The notes under the pieces are model-generated. The model saw nothing but the letters and a program-made list of their open reading frames with translations. It made no database searches and was not told where the DNA came from. From Cetobacterium sp. 8H (GTDB lineage: Bacteria; Fusobacteriota; Fusobacteriia; Fusobacteriales; Fusobacteriaceae): a stretch of 64,000 bases of DNA. The stretch lies in assembly GCF_014250675.1 (NCBI RefSeq), contig NZ_JACHTG010000004.1, positions 1,303,501 through 1,367,500 on the forward strand, given 5' to 3'. Made by a program: the position numbers and the translations under genes. Below, one piece after another: positions 53,419-62,941 of the stretch. The stretch's first letter is position 1, and each line of letters opens with the position of its first letter.

Positions 53419-53480
53419 GAGGCGTGGATAAAAGAGGGTATAACCTAATTTTTGAATGCCTCCTTTTAGCTTAAAAGGAG
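53419..53480 (+). promoter_or_regulatory. Leader with Shine-Dalgarno-sequestering hairpin and competing stem
   Basis: A perfect 8-bp stem, CTCCTTTT (53460-53467) with AAAAGGAG (53473-53480) and a five-base loop, buries the whole ribosome site of the DUF4911 gene (ATG 53487). An upstream segment GAGGCGT (53419-53425) can instead pair with ATGCCTC (53456-53462), using the first part of the anti-SD arm. The two structures exclude each other, as in translational switches. No known riboswitch consensus is recognised. Confidence 0.55.
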
Positions 53481-53486
53481 TTACTG

Positions 53487-53726
53487 ATGGGAAGTTATGA
53501 ATTTAAAATAAAGACAAAGCGTGAGGATATAGATTTCATAAATAAAATTATGGAAGCTTATGAGGGCGTAGGAATTGTTAGAACTAAAAATGCAGATGCA
53601 GGAGATTTGACAATTGTATCAACTACTGATTTTAAAGATGATGTTAGAATGATAGTAGAAGATTTAAACTCGAAATGGGTAAAGGCAGAAATTATATGGG
53701 AAGGACCTTGGTCTGGAGAATTATAA
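53487..53726 (+). CDS. DUF4911 domain protein
   Basis: This 79-residue protein matches the short DUF4911 pattern: FKIKTKREDIDFINKIMEAYEG, GIVRTKNADAG and a C-terminal stretch with EIIWEGPWSGEL. Its function is unknown. The ferredoxin-like alternation of strands and helices suggests a small ligand- or RNA-binding fold, but that is inference. It lies between rsmA and khpA, and its ribosome site is inside a hairpin, so its translation may be regulated. Confidence 0.75.
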   Translation: MGSYEFKIKTKREDIDFINKIMEAYEGVGIVRTKNADAGDLTIVSTTDFKDDVRMIVEDLNSKWVKAEIIWEGPWSGEL

Positions 53727-53747
53727 AATTGGGAGGAATGAGTTAAT

Positions 53748-53987
53748 ATGGAAAAATTAGAGACATTGATAAGTTATATTATTGGAGAATTAGTAGAAAC
53801 AAAAGAAGAAATCAGAATAACTTATGATTTGATAGATGACACAGTTACATTTAAGGTGAGTGTAGCACAAGGTGAAATGGGAAGAGTTATTGGTAAAAAC
53901 GGACTTACAGCAAATGCAATTAGAGGAGTTATGCAAGCTGCAGGAGTTAAAGATAGATTAAATGTAAATGTTGAATTTATAGACTAA
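53748..53987 (+). CDS. khpA: KH-domain RNA-binding protein KhpA
   Basis: The 79-residue protein is a single KH domain with the RNA-contact loop GRVIGKNG near residues 43-50 and the usual lead VKVSVAQGEMG. KhpA (formerly YlqC) often forms a pair with KhpB and binds small RNAs and mRNAs; it is commonly encoded between rpsP and rimM. Here rimM follows after ten bases, but rpsP is not upstream. Confidence 0.92.
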   Translation: MEKLETLISYIIGELVETKEEIRITYDLIDDTVTFKVSVAQGEMGRVIGKNGLTANAIRGVMQAAGVKDRLNVNVEFID

Positions 53988-53997
53988 GGAGAGCGAA

Positions 53998-54513
53998 ATG
54001 GATTTATTATCGGTAGGAAGAATTTCGGGAACACATCATCTAAAAGGTGCCGTAAAAATTACTTCAAATGTTGATGGAATAGAGGTTCTAGAAGGAAATA
54101 AAGTAATGGTAGAGCTATCAAGTGGTGAGATTAAAATATTAACTGTGAAAAAAGTAGCTCCAATGGTTGGTAAAAAATGGACAATGGAATTTGAAGAGTT
54201 AACTAATAAAACAGATGCAGCTAGTATTCAAAATGCAGTTATAAAAGCTAGAAGAGATCTATTAGGAATAGAAGAGGACGAGTTTTTAGCTAATGATGTT
54301 TTAGGAATGAAAGCTTTTACTGAAGAGGGAGAATCAATTGGTGAAGTTGTAGATGTATATGAAACAGCTGCTCATGATATCTATGTTATAGAAGATGATG
54401 AATATGAAACTATGATTCCAGATGTTGAAGTTTTCATAAAAAAAATAGACTTTGATAAAAATGAAATGGTTGTTTCTCTTATAGATGGAATGAGAGAAAA
54501 AAAGAAAGACTAA
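53998..54513 (+). CDS. rimM: 16S rRNA-processing protein RimM
   Basis: RimM helps mature the 30S head by binding ribosomal protein S19. The 171-residue protein has the N-terminal beta-barrel with VGRISGTHHLKGAVKI near residue 6 and a C-terminal PRC-barrel (EFLANDVLGMKAFTEEGESIGEVVDVYET near 92; IPDVEVFIKKIDFD near 141). It sits between khpA and trmD with 10-base gaps, the conserved order. Confidence 0.95.
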   Translation: MDLLSVGRISGTHHLKGAVKITSNVDGIEVLEGNKVMVELSSGEIKILTVKKVAPMVGKKWTMEFEELTNKTDAASIQNAVIKARRDLLGIEEDEFLANDVLGMKAFTEEGESIGEVVDVYETAAHDIYVIEDDEYETMIPDVEVFIKKIDFDKNEMVVSLIDGMREKKKD

Positions 54514-54523
54514 GGAGTATTCT

Positions 54524-55240
54524 GTGAAAATAAATATATTAACACTATTTCCAGAGTTTTTTAACTCTTTTAAGGAGCATAGTATTGTAAAAAGAGCTGT
54601 GGAAAGAGAACAAGTAGAAATAAATATAGTTAATATAAGAGATTTTGCTGAAGGTAAACACAAGCAGTGTGATGATATCCCATTTGGTGGTGGAGCGGGT
54701 ATGGTTATGAAGCCTGAGCCGCTTTTAAAGGCACTGAAAGAGAGTGGAGGGAAAGTTATATATACTTCACCTCAAGGGGTTAGATTCAACCAAGGATTAG
54801 CTTGTGAGTTATCTGAAGAAAAAGAGATAACTATAATAGCAGGTCATTATGAAGGAATAGATGAAAGAGTTATAGATAGTAAAGTTGATTTAGAGATATC
54901 TTTGGGAGATTTTGTATTAACTGGTGGAGAGTTACCTGCTATGGTAATTTCAGATGCAATAATAAGACTTATCCCAGGAGTTATAAAAAAAGAATCTTAT
55001 GAAAATGACTCTTTTTATAATGGGTTACTAGACTACCCACACTATACAAGACCTGCAGAATATGAAGGGGTGAAAGTACCGGATGTACTTTTATCAGGGC
55101 ATCATAAAAATATTGATGAATGGCGGTTAAAGCAAAGTTTAAAAAGAACTTTAGAGAGAAGGCCAGAATTACTTAAAAATAAAGAGTTTTCGAAATTGGA
55201 GAAAAAACTTTTAAAAGAGATAAAAGAGGAGCAAAAGTAA
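54524..55240 (+). CDS. trmD: tRNA (guanine-37-N1)-methyltransferase
   Basis: TrmD makes m1G37 in tRNA. The 238-residue SPOUT enzyme has FPEFFNSFKEHSIVKRAVE near residue 8, the knot segments PFGGGAGMVMKPEPL near 51 and GDFVLTGGELPAMVISDAIIRLIPGV near 133, and a C-terminal helical domain with LLSGHHKNIDEWRLKQSL. The start is GTG at 54524, with AAGGAG upstream. Its stop overlaps the next gene by one base (TAATG). Confidence 0.96.
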   Translation: MKINILTLFPEFFNSFKEHSIVKRAVEREQVEINIVNIRDFAEGKHKQCDDIPFGGGAGMVMKPEPLLKALKESGGKVIYTSPQGVRFNQGLACELSEEKEITIIAGHYEGIDERVIDSKVDLEISLGDFVLTGGELPAMVISDAIIRLIPGVIKKESYENDSFYNGLLDYPHYTRPAEYEGVKVPDVLLSGHHKNIDEWRLKQSLKRTLERRPELLKNKEFSKLEKKLLKEIKEEQK

Positions 55241-55758
55241 TGATATATAAATTAGGTGATTTAGTTCCAAAAATAGGTGAAAATAACTATATAGCAGATA
55301 ATGCAACTGTAATTGGAGATGTTGAAACAGCAGAGAACGTATCAATTTGGTTTTTAGCAGTTTTGAGAGCAGATATGAGTAAAATATCTATTGGAGAGAA
55401 TTCCAATATTCAAGATAATACAACAGTTCATGGAGACACTCCATATCCAGTAACAATTGGAAAAAATGTAACGGTAGGACATAACTGTGTTATTCACGGA
55501 TGTGAAATAGGTGACAACTGCATAATTGGAATGGGGTCGGTTTTATTAAATGGAGCTAAAATACCTAAAAATTGTATCGTTGGAGCAGGAAGTTTAGTAA
55601 CTGATAAGTTAGAGGCTGAGGAGGGAGATTTAATTGCAGGATCTCCAGCTAAAGTAATAAAGAAACTTTCTGAAAAAAATAAAGAATATTTAAAGTACGC
55701 AAGTAATGTTTATTTGGAAAAAATAGAGACATACAAGAAATTAGAAAGAATAGGGTAG
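55240..55758 (+). CDS. Gamma-carbonic anhydrase family protein
   Basis: A 172-residue left-handed beta-helix (hexapeptide) protein like YrdA/CaiE and gamma-carbonic anhydrase: IADNATVIGDVETAENVSIWF near 18-38, then the metal-ligand-type histidines in DNTTVHGDTPYP, VTVGHNCVIHGCEIGDNCIIGMG near 79-101. It may bind zinc and act on bicarbonate, but many relatives have no proven activity. It is translationally coupled to trmD (one-base overlap). Confidence 0.9.
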   Translation: MIYKLGDLVPKIGENNYIADNATVIGDVETAENVSIWFLAVLRADMSKISIGENSNIQDNTTVHGDTPYPVTIGKNVTVGHNCVIHGCEIGDNCIIGMGSVLLNGAKIPKNCIVGAGSLVTDKLEAEEGDLIAGSPAKVIKKLSEKNKEYLKYASNVYLEKIETYKKLERIG

Positions 55759-55765
55759 GTATAAA

Positions 55766-56329
55766 ATGAGAAAATCAATATATTTAGGATTAGTACATTC
55801 ACCTGTATATAATAAAAGAGGGGATGTAGTTTGTACATCAGTTACAAACTTTGATATACATGATATTTCAAGAACTTGTAGAACATATGATGTAAATCAA
55901 TATCATATTATTGTGTCTGTAGATGCACAAAAACAGTTAACAGAAAGAATAATAGGATACTGGCAAGATGGATTCGGAGCAGGGTACAACAGAGATAGAG
56001 AAGAAGCTTTTGGAAGAACAAGAGTTTATGAATCTATTGAGAGAAGTATCGCTGAGATAGAGGCTAGAGAAGGAAAAAAACCTCTAATTATAACAACATC
56101 AGCAAAGACTTTTTCAAATTCAATTAGCTATAAAAATTTATCTGAAAAGATGATGGAAGATGAAAATCCGTATTTAATTTTATTTGGTACTGGTTGGGGA
56201 CTTATAGATGAAGTAATGGATATGTCAGATTATATTTTAGAACCTATAAGAGGAAACTCAGATTATAATCACCTTTCTGTAAGATCGGCTGTTTCGATTA
56301 TATTAGATAGATTATTAGGAGAAAATTAA
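55766..56329 (+). CDS. SPOUT RNA methyltransferase (TM1570-like, TrmD-linked)
   Basis: The 187-residue protein matches the small methyltransferase domain that in some bacteria is fused to TrmD or encoded next to it: YLGLVHSPVYNKRGDVVCTSVTNFD near 5-29, RTYDVNQYHI, and the knot-forming LILFGTGWGLIDEVMDMSDYILEPI near 136-160. The tail RSAVSIILDRLLGEN fits too. The RNA target is unknown. The TAA stop abuts the TTG start of polC. Confidence 0.85.
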   Translation: MRKSIYLGLVHSPVYNKRGDVVCTSVTNFDIHDISRTCRTYDVNQYHIIVSVDAQKQLTERIIGYWQDGFGAGYNRDREEAFGRTRVYESIERSIAEIEAREGKKPLIITTSAKTFSNSISYKNLSEKMMEDENPYLILFGTGWGLIDEVMDMSDYILEPIRGNSDYNHLSVRSAVSIILDRLLGEN

Positions 56330-59300
56330 TTGAGAAGAGAGATTAGAATAAAACCTCAAAGAAATATTTTTAAAGAGATGGGGATAGAGAATATAGAGAT
56401 TACTGAAATTATCTTCAGCGAAAGAAATAAAAAAATGGATATGCTTTGTGTTGTTTCTACTCCTCAAGATTTAAAAGGGCTTGATAAAGCTTATGAAAAT
56501 TTAAAGAAAAAATTTGGAACAGAACTAGATATCAATTTTAAAATAGATTATCTATGTGAAGAGATAAGTAAAGAGAGTTTTTTAGAGATTGTAGAAAGAG
56601 TTATTGAAAAATTAAAACAGACAAATGCGATCTCTAAATCCTTTTTATACCTATATAGAGTATCTGTAGGCGATGGAAATGTGGAGATAGAGCTAAAAAA
56701 TGAGATGGCGGTAGAAACACTTTACAGTTCAAATATAGATGGAAAAATTCAAACTCTTTTAGAAAATTATGGTGTTAAAGGATTTAAAGTGAGCTTTGTT
56801 TCAGGAGATTTTAATAGGGAGATAAACTCTATTGAAAATGAGATTGAAAGCAAAATGGAGAACAATATAATAACTCTAAATGCAAAATCTGAAGTAAATC
56901 TAACTCCTAAAGTGGAGATAAAATCTGCGGTCCCTACGGGAAGAGGTGGATTTAGTAAGAAAAAAGATATAAAAAGTCCTAGCATGCCTATTTCAGAATT
57001 TAAAGAGCTTATAGAAAATGAGATAGCAGTTGTAGAAGGAGAACTTTTTGCAACAGAAGGAAGAGAATTAAGAACGGGTAAAATTTTACAGGTTTTAAGA
57101 ATTACAGATGGAGAAGACTCAATTACAGCTAAAATATTTTTAAATAAAGCTGATGAATTTGACGTTAAAGTTGGAGATTTTATAAAAATAAGTGGAAAAA
57201 AACAAATAGATACTTTTGAAAATAATGAAGAAGTAATTCTTGTTAACATATTAAATAAATTAGAAAAACAAAAAGTAAAAAAAGTAGATAGTGCAGAAAA
57301 GAAAATGGTAGAGCTACACACTCATACAAAAATGAGTGAGATGTGTGGAGTAGAAGATGTTAAAGGTATAGTCGCAAGAGCTATCGAGTATGGGCACAAA
57401 GCCGTAGCTATAACAGATTATGGTGTAGTTCATGCTTTCCCATTTGCATATAAAGCTGCAAAAGGTAAAGATATAAAAATTATTTTTGGATGTGAAATGT
57501 ACATGGTTGATGATAGTCAACCAATGGTTAAAAATCCAAAAGATGTTTTAATAGATGAAGAAACATACATCGTATTTGACCTTGAGACATTGGGACTAAA
57601 TGCACATCAAAATGAAATAATAGAGATCGGAGCAATCAAGCTTCAAGGAAGAAGAATAGTTGATAAATATTCACAGCTAATCAATCCAGGAAAAAAAATC
57701 CCTAAGAAAATTCAAGAGATAACAGGAATTATAGATTCTATGGTTGAGGGTATGCCAACAATAGATGAAGTATTACCTAAATTTATGGAGTTTGTCGGAG
57801 ATGCAACACTTGTAGCTCATAATGCTCCTTTTGATATGGGATTTTTGAAAAGAGATGTGAAAAAATATTTAGGTTATGATTATAATCCTTCTGTAATAGA
57901 TACTCTTCAAATGGCAAGAGATCTTTATCCAAATCAAAAAGGTTATGGTTTGAAACCAATGACTAAATTCTTAAAAGTTGCACTTGAAAATCATCATAGA
58001 GCGGTTGACGATTCTCAGGCTACTGCGGCTATGTTTGCCATATTCTTAGATAGATATTTAGAGATTGGTATTACAAATCAACTTGAAATGACAGGGGCGT
58101 TCCCACTAAATTATCAAAAACAAGATATTAGAAACGTAATGGTTTTAGTTAAAAATCTAGAGGGTCTAAAAAATATGTATAAGCTTATTTCAGAAGCTCA
58201 TATTGATTTCTTTGGAAATAAGAAGCCTAGAATTTTAAGATCAGTTTTATCTGAAAATAGATCAGGTTTAATAATAGGTGCTCCGACATCAATTCACTTT
58301 GCTAATAGTGGTGAAATCTCAGAGGCTTATTTCAGAAACGATTTGGAAAAAGTGGAAAAAGCTATAGAGTTTTATGATTATATTGAACTTCAGCCTAGAA
58401 TAGCATTCTCAGAGTTTTTAGATACAGAGGAAACAGGAGCGATAGCCTCTTATGCAGATGTAGAAAAAATGAATCGTTATATGTATAATTTAGCTAAATC
58501 TAAAGATAAAAAAGTTACAGCTTCTTCAAATGTACATTACTTAGAGAAAGAGGATCATAAAATAAGATCGATTCTTCTATATGGAAGTGGAAGTGTATTT
58601 AGATCAAATCAATATAGAGTTGATAATGGATTCTACTTCAGAACCACTGAAGAACTTTTAAATGAGTTTAGCTATTTAGGAGATGAAATTTCTAAAGAGA
58701 TCGTTGTTGAAACAACAAATGAAATAAATGATATGATTGAGTCTATACAACCAATTCCAAGTGGTTTTTATCCTCCTAAAATAGATAATGCTGAAAATAT
58801 TGTTAGAGATATGACTTATGAAAAAGCTTACGAGCTTTATGGGAATCCTCTTCCTGAAAATGTTGAAGCAAGAATTGAAAGAGAATTAAAAGCTATAATT
58901 GGAAATGGATTTTCTGTACTTTATTTATCAGCTCAAAAGTTAGTTAAAAGATCTTTAGATAATGGATATCTTGTAGGATCAAGAGGATCTGTAGGATCAT
59001 CTATAGTTGCTTTTATGATGGGAATAACAGAAGTTAATGCTCTATATCCTCATTACCTTTGTACAGATTCTGAGTGTAAATACTCTGAGTTTATAGAAAG
59101 AGAGGGAGCCGGAGTTGACTTACCAGATAAAGTTTGTCCTAAGTGTGGAAAAATGATGAAAAAGGATGGACATTCGATACCGTTTGAAGTATTTATGGGA
59201 TTTAATGGGGATAAGGTTCCCGATATAGATCTAAACTTCTCTGGAGAATATCAGTCTGAAATTCATAGATATTGCGAAGAGCTATTTGGAAAATCAAACG

Positions 59301-60652
59301 TATTTAAGGCAGGAACAATCTCTACGCTTGCAGAAAAGAATGCGGAAGGATATGTTAGAAAATTCTTTGAAGATCATACAATAAATGCTGGAAGAGCTGA
59401 AGTTATGAGAATGGCTAAAAAGTGTGAAGGGGCTAAAAAAACAACAGGTCAGCATCCGGGTGGAATGATTGTTGTTCCTCAAGATAAATCTATATATGAG
59501 TTTTGTCCTGTACAAAGACCAGCAAATGATCAAAATAGTGATTCAACAACAACACACTACGATTATCACGTAATGGATGAACAGCTTGTAAAATTAGATA
59601 TACTTGGTCATGATGATCCTACAACTATAAAGATGCTTCAAGAATATACAGGTGTGGATGTTTATGATATTCCGTTAGCAGATCCAAAAACTATAAAGCT
59701 ATTTTCTGGAACAACCTCTTTAGGTGTTAAGCCAGAAGAGATAGGATCAGTAGTAGGAACTTATGGTGTGCCGGAGTTTGGAACAGGATTTGTTAGACAG
59801 ATGCTTGTAGATACGATGCCAACAACTTTTGCAGAGCTTGTAAGAATATCTGGACTTTCACATGGAACAGATGTTTGGCTTAATAACGCCCAAGAGTTTG
59901 TAAGAGAAGGGAAAGCGACACTTTCTCAAATTATATCGGTAAGAGACGATATTATGAACTTCTTGATAGATCAAGGAGTTGAGAAAGGAACAGCCTTTAA
60001 AATAATGGAGTTTGTAAGAAAAGGTCAACCTAGTAAAAATCCAGATCAGTGGAAAGACTATTCAGATATGATGAAAGAACATGGAGTACCTGAGTGGTAT
60101 ATTGAATCGTGTAGAAGAATCAAGTATATGTTCCCAAAAGGGCATGCTGTAGCATATGTAATGATGGCTATGAGAATTGCATACTTTAAAGTACACTATC
60201 CATTAGCTTTCTATGCAGCATATTTAAGTAGAAAAGTTGAAGATTTTGATTTTGAACTTATGGGAGACTTAGAAAAGGTAAAAGCAAAGATACAAGAGTT
60301 AAATAAAGAGCCAAAATTAGATGTTAAGAAAAAGGCTCAGTTAGCAGTATGTGAAATTATAGTTGAGATGCATGCTAGAGGATTTGAGTTCTTAAATTTA
60401 GATGTTTATAAATCTCAAGGAAATAAATTTACTATAGAGGATGGGAAAATTAGAGTACCTTTAATGGCTTTAAACGGACTTGGAGCCTCTGTAATGGAGA
60501 ATATAGTTAGAGAGAGAGAGTTAGGGAAGTTTATATCTTATGAAGATTTTAAAAGAAGAACTAAAACATCTCAAACAACAGTGGATAAATTAAAAGAGCT
60601 AAATTGTATAGAAGCTCTTAGTGAAACAAATCAAACAACTTTATTTTTCTAG
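56330..60652 (+). CDS. polC: DNA polymerase III alpha subunit, PolC type
   Basis: PolC is the replicative polymerase of low-GC Gram-positives and some other phyla, with proofreading in the same chain. The 1440-residue protein has an N-terminal domain and OB fold (about 220-310), a PHP domain split by the exonuclease (VELHTHTKMSEMCG near 327), the DEDDh 3'-5' exonuclease (VFDLETLGLNAHQNEIIEIG near 416, HNAPFDMGF near 501, HHRAVDDSQAT), a zinc motif (CKYSEF; CPKCG near 943) and the catalytic PDIDLNFSG near 964. The start is TTG 56330, with AGGAGA upstream. In a diderm it is notable but known for Fusobacteria. Confidence 0.97.
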   Translation: MRREIRIKPQRNIFKEMGIENIEITEIIFSERNKKMDMLCVVSTPQDLKGLDKAYENLKKKFGTELDINFKIDYLCEEISKESFLEIVERVIEKLKQTNAISKSFLYLYRVSVGDGNVEIELKNEMAVETLYSSNIDGKIQTLLENYGVKGFKVSFVSGDFNREINSIENEIESKMENNIITLNAKSEVNLTPKVEIKSAVPTGRGGFSKKKDIKSPSMPISEFKELIENEIAVVEGELFATEGRELRTGKILQVLRITDGEDSITAKIFLNKADEFDVKVGDFIKISGKKQIDTFENNEEVILVNILNKLEKQKVKKVDSAEKKMVELHTHTKMSEMCGVEDVKGIVARAIEYGHKAVAITDYGVVHAFPFAYKAAKGKDIKIIFGCEMYMVDDSQPMVKNPKDVLIDEETYIVFDLETLGLNAHQNEIIEIGAIKLQGRRIVDKYSQLINPGKKIPKKIQEITGIIDSMVEGMPTIDEVLPKFMEFVGDATLVAHNAPFDMGFLKRDVKKYLGYDYNPSVIDTLQMARDLYPNQKGYGLKPMTKFLKVALENHHRAVDDSQATAAMFAIFLDRYLEIGITNQLEMTGAFPLNYQKQDIRNVMVLVKNLEGLKNMYKLISEAHIDFFGNKKPRILRSVLSENRSGLIIGAPTSIHFANSGEISEAYFRNDLEKVEKAIEFYDYIELQPRIAFSEFLDTEETGAIASYADVEKMNRYMYNLAKSKDKKVTASSNVHYLEKEDHKIRSILLYGSGSVFRSNQYRVDNGFYFRTTEELLNEFSYLGDEISKEIVVETTNEINDMIESIQPIPSGFYPPKIDNAENIVRDMTYEKAYELYGNPLPENVEARIERELKAIIGNGFSVLYLSAQKLVKRSLDNGYLVGSRGSVGSSIVAFMMGITEVNALYPHYLCTDSECKYSEFIEREGAGVDLPDKVCPKCGKMMKKDGHSIPFEVFMGFNGDKVPDIDLNFSGEYQSEIHRYCEELFGKSNVFKAGTISTLAEKNAEGYVRKFFEDHTINAGRAEVMRMAKKCEGAKKTTGQHPGGMIVVPQDKSIYEFCPVQRPANDQNSDSTTTHYDYHVMDEQLVKLDILGHDDPTTIKMLQEYTGVDVYDIPLADPKTIKLFSGTTSLGVKPEEIGSVVGTYGVPEFGTGFVRQMLVDTMPTTFAELVRISGLSHGTDVWLNNAQEFVREGKATLSQIISVRDDIMNFLIDQGVEKGTAFKIMEFVRKGQPSKNPDQWKDYSDMMKEHGVPEWYIESCRRIKYMFPKGHAVAYVMMAMRIAYFKVHYPLAFYAAYLSRKVEDFDFELMGDLEKVKAKIQELNKEPKLDVKKKAQLAVCEIIVEMHARGFEFLNLDVYKSQGNKFTIEDGKIRVPLMALNGLGASVMENIVRERELGKFISYEDFKRRTKTSQTTVDKLKELNCIEALSETNQTTLFF

Positions 60653-60660
60653 GAGGAGAC

Positions 60661-61575
60661 ATGTTTAATTTAAAAAAGCAGCATTTAGGGGCGGGCTTAG
60701 TTTGTTTAGCTGCTACAATGTGGGGTTTTGATGGTATTGTTTTAACTCCAAGACTATATCAATTAAATGTATCGTATGTAGTATTTGTTCTTCATCTATT
60801 ACCTTTAATTGGGATGAGTATTCTATTTGGAAGATCAGAACTAAAAAATATAAAGAAATTAAGTAAAGAAGACAAATTTTACTATTTTTTAATAGCGCTT
60901 TTTGGTGGAACTTTAGGAACGCTATCCATAGTAAAAGCATTATTTTTAGTTAATTTTAATCATCTTACTGTAGTGACACTGCTTCAAAAGTTACAACCAG
61001 TATTTGCTATAATTTTAGCAAAGTTTATTTTAGGTGAAAGGGTGGGAAAGAATTTTATTTTTTGGGCTATGATGGCCTTGGTAAGTGGATACTTATTGAC
61101 ATTCCAGTTGACACTTCCTCATTTTGAAGCTGGAGATAATATGGGATTAGCTAGTTTGTATGCTATTCTGGCAGCTTTTTCTTTTGGAAGTTCAACTGTA
61201 TTTGGAAAAAAGATTTTGGCAAATTCATCTTTTAGAACAGCTCTTTATACAAGATATCTTTTTACATCATTAATAACAGGAGCAATTGTTATTTTTAATG
61301 GAAATTTAAATTGGTTTTTAAAAACAACACCTCATCAGTGGATGATCTTTATTATAATAGGCCTTACAACAGGAAGTGGAGCGGTACTTCTTTATTATTT
61401 AGGTCTTAGATATATAAAAGCAAATATAGCAACTATGTGTGAGCTTTGCTTCCCAGTTTCATCAATAGTTTTTGATTATATTTTTAACGGTAAAATATTA
61501 TCTCCAATTCAATTTGTGAGTGCAGCATTTTTGTTATTTACAATTTATAAAATAACTAAAAATCAAAAAAATTAA
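60661..61575 (+). CDS. EamA/DMT family transporter
   Basis: A 304-residue inner-membrane protein with ten hydrophobic segments in two EamA repeats (AATMWGFDGIVLTPRLY near 18; AILAAFSFGSSTVFGKKIL near 168). The family moves metabolites such as amino acids, purines or sugars; the substrate is unknown. AGGAGG precedes the ATG and the gene is eight bases after polC, so it may read through from that operon. Confidence 0.9.
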   Translation: MFNLKKQHLGAGLVCLAATMWGFDGIVLTPRLYQLNVSYVVFVLHLLPLIGMSILFGRSELKNIKKLSKEDKFYYFLIALFGGTLGTLSIVKALFLVNFNHLTVVTLLQKLQPVFAIILAKFILGERVGKNFIFWAMMALVSGYLLTFQLTLPHFEAGDNMGLASLYAILAAFSFGSSTVFGKKILANSSFRTALYTRYLFTSLITGAIVIFNGNLNWFLKTTPHQWMIFIIIGLTTGSGAVLLYYLGLRYIKANIATMCELCFPVSSIVFDYIFNGKILSPIQFVSAAFLLFTIYKITKNQKN

Positions 61576-61659
61576 AAAAATAATTGAAAAAAATGTTCTA
61601 AAAATATATAATAAAGTTGTAAAAAGTTATATAATGAGAAAAAGATGGAGGGAATAACC

Positions 61660-62868
61660 GTGGATTGCAATTTTACTTTAGAAGATATATTAAAGGCAAA
61701 TGATACGATTAAGGATTCTTTAAAAAGAACTCCTGTAGTTGAATGTCCAACATTAAAAGAATTAACAGGAAATAATGTTTTCTTTAAATTAGAAAATTTA
61801 CAAAAGACAGGTTCTTTTAAATTAAGAGGGGCTTTAAATAAAATAGCAAGCCTGACACCAGAAGAAAGAGCTGCAGGAGTAATAGCATCTTCAGCAGGAA
61901 ATCATGCACAAGGAGTTGCTTTAGGAGCTGCTGCTCAAGGAATTAAAGCGACAATTGTAATGCCTGCAACAGCACCGCTTGCTAAAATAGCTGCAACAAA
62001 GGGCTATGGAGCAGAAGTAGTTTTAGAAGGTGAAGTGTATGATGATGCTTATAAAAAAGCTTGCGAAATTCAAAAGGAAACAGGAGCAACGTTCTTACAT
62101 CCATTTGATGATAAATTTGTAATGGCAGGACAAGGAACAATAGGACTTGAAATATTAGAAGATATTCCAGATGTAGATGTGGTTTTAGTTCCAATCGGTG
62201 GAGGAGGAATTATTGGTGGAATAGCAAAAGCTATAAAATCACTAAGACCAGAGGCCAAAGTTATAGGTATCGAAGCAGCTCATGCAGCTTCAATGGCTGA
62301 AGCAGTAGCTGTAAAAAAAGTTTGTGAAATATCAACAAAACCTACAATTGCAGATGGAATAGCAGTAAGAAAAGCTGGATGTGAGCCATTTAAAATTGTT
62401 CAAGAGTGTGTTGATGAAATTGTAACAGTAACTGAAGATGAGATTGCAAGAGCTATTTTATTCTTGATGGAAAAAAGTAAAGTTGTAGCTGAAGGAGCTG
62501 GAGCTACTACAGTTGCAGCATTATTAGCAGGTAAAATAAATGTTAAAGATAAAAAAGTTTGTGCTGTAATATCTGGTGGAAATATTGATATTAACCTTAT
62601 AGAGAGAGTTTTAAATAAAGCTCTAATCTTAGAAGGAAGAAGATTTGCATTCTCTGTAGAACTTTCTGATAAAGTAGGAGAGATGGCTAAAGTTGTAGCT
62701 GCTATTTGTGAAGAAAATGCAAATATTTTAAGTATAAACCAAACTATGTACAGTGCTAACTTAGGGATAACATCTCAAGAAGCAAGTTTTGTACTAGAGT
62801 GTTTTGATAAAGCTCACCAAGAAAAAGTTAAAGCTAAATTAGCTTCTTTAGGACACAGAATATACTAA
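61660..62868 (+). CDS. ilvA: Threonine ammonia-lyase (threonine dehydratase)
   Basis: The enzyme converts threonine to 2-oxobutanoate and ammonia. The PLP lysine is in LQKTGSFKLRGA near residue 54, the phosphate-binding glycines in VPIGGGGIIGG near 181, and the C-terminal ACT domain (VELSDKVGEMAKVVAAICEE near 330) suggests allosteric control. It resembles the catabolic/IlvA1 short type with one ACT domain. The start is GTG 61660 with GGAGGG seven bases upstream (402 residues); an earlier in-frame ATG overlaps that ribosome site. An intrinsic terminator separates it from the eut genes. Confidence 0.94.
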   Translation: MDCNFTLEDILKANDTIKDSLKRTPVVECPTLKELTGNNVFFKLENLQKTGSFKLRGALNKIASLTPEERAAGVIASSAGNHAQGVALGAAAQGIKATIVMPATAPLAKIAATKGYGAEVVLEGEVYDDAYKKACEIQKETGATFLHPFDDKFVMAGQGTIGLEILEDIPDVDVVLVPIGGGGIIGGIAKAIKSLRPEAKVIGIEAAHAASMAEAVAVKKVCEISTKPTIADGIAVRKAGCEPFKIVQECVDEIVTVTEDEIARAILFLMEKSKVVAEGAGATTVAALLAGKINVKDKKVCAVISGGNIDINLIERVLNKALILEGRRFAFSVELSDKVGEMAKVVAAICEENANILSINQTMYSANLGITSQEASFVLECFDKAHQEKVKAKLASLGHRIY

Positions 62869-62888
62869 CAAAAATTTAAAAAATAAAG

Positions 62889-62941
62889 AAGTCGACATTC
62901 TATGATGATACTTATTATCTTAGAGGGTTGACTTTTTTTTT
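62889..62941 (+). terminator. Intrinsic terminator between ilvA and eutS
   Basis: A 14-bp stem with one mismatch (62889-62902 and 62921-62934), an 18-base loop that can fold further (GATA/TATC), and a run of eight T or more. It ends ilvA transcription; there is a 177-base gap to eutS in which I see no clear promoter. Confidence 0.82.
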
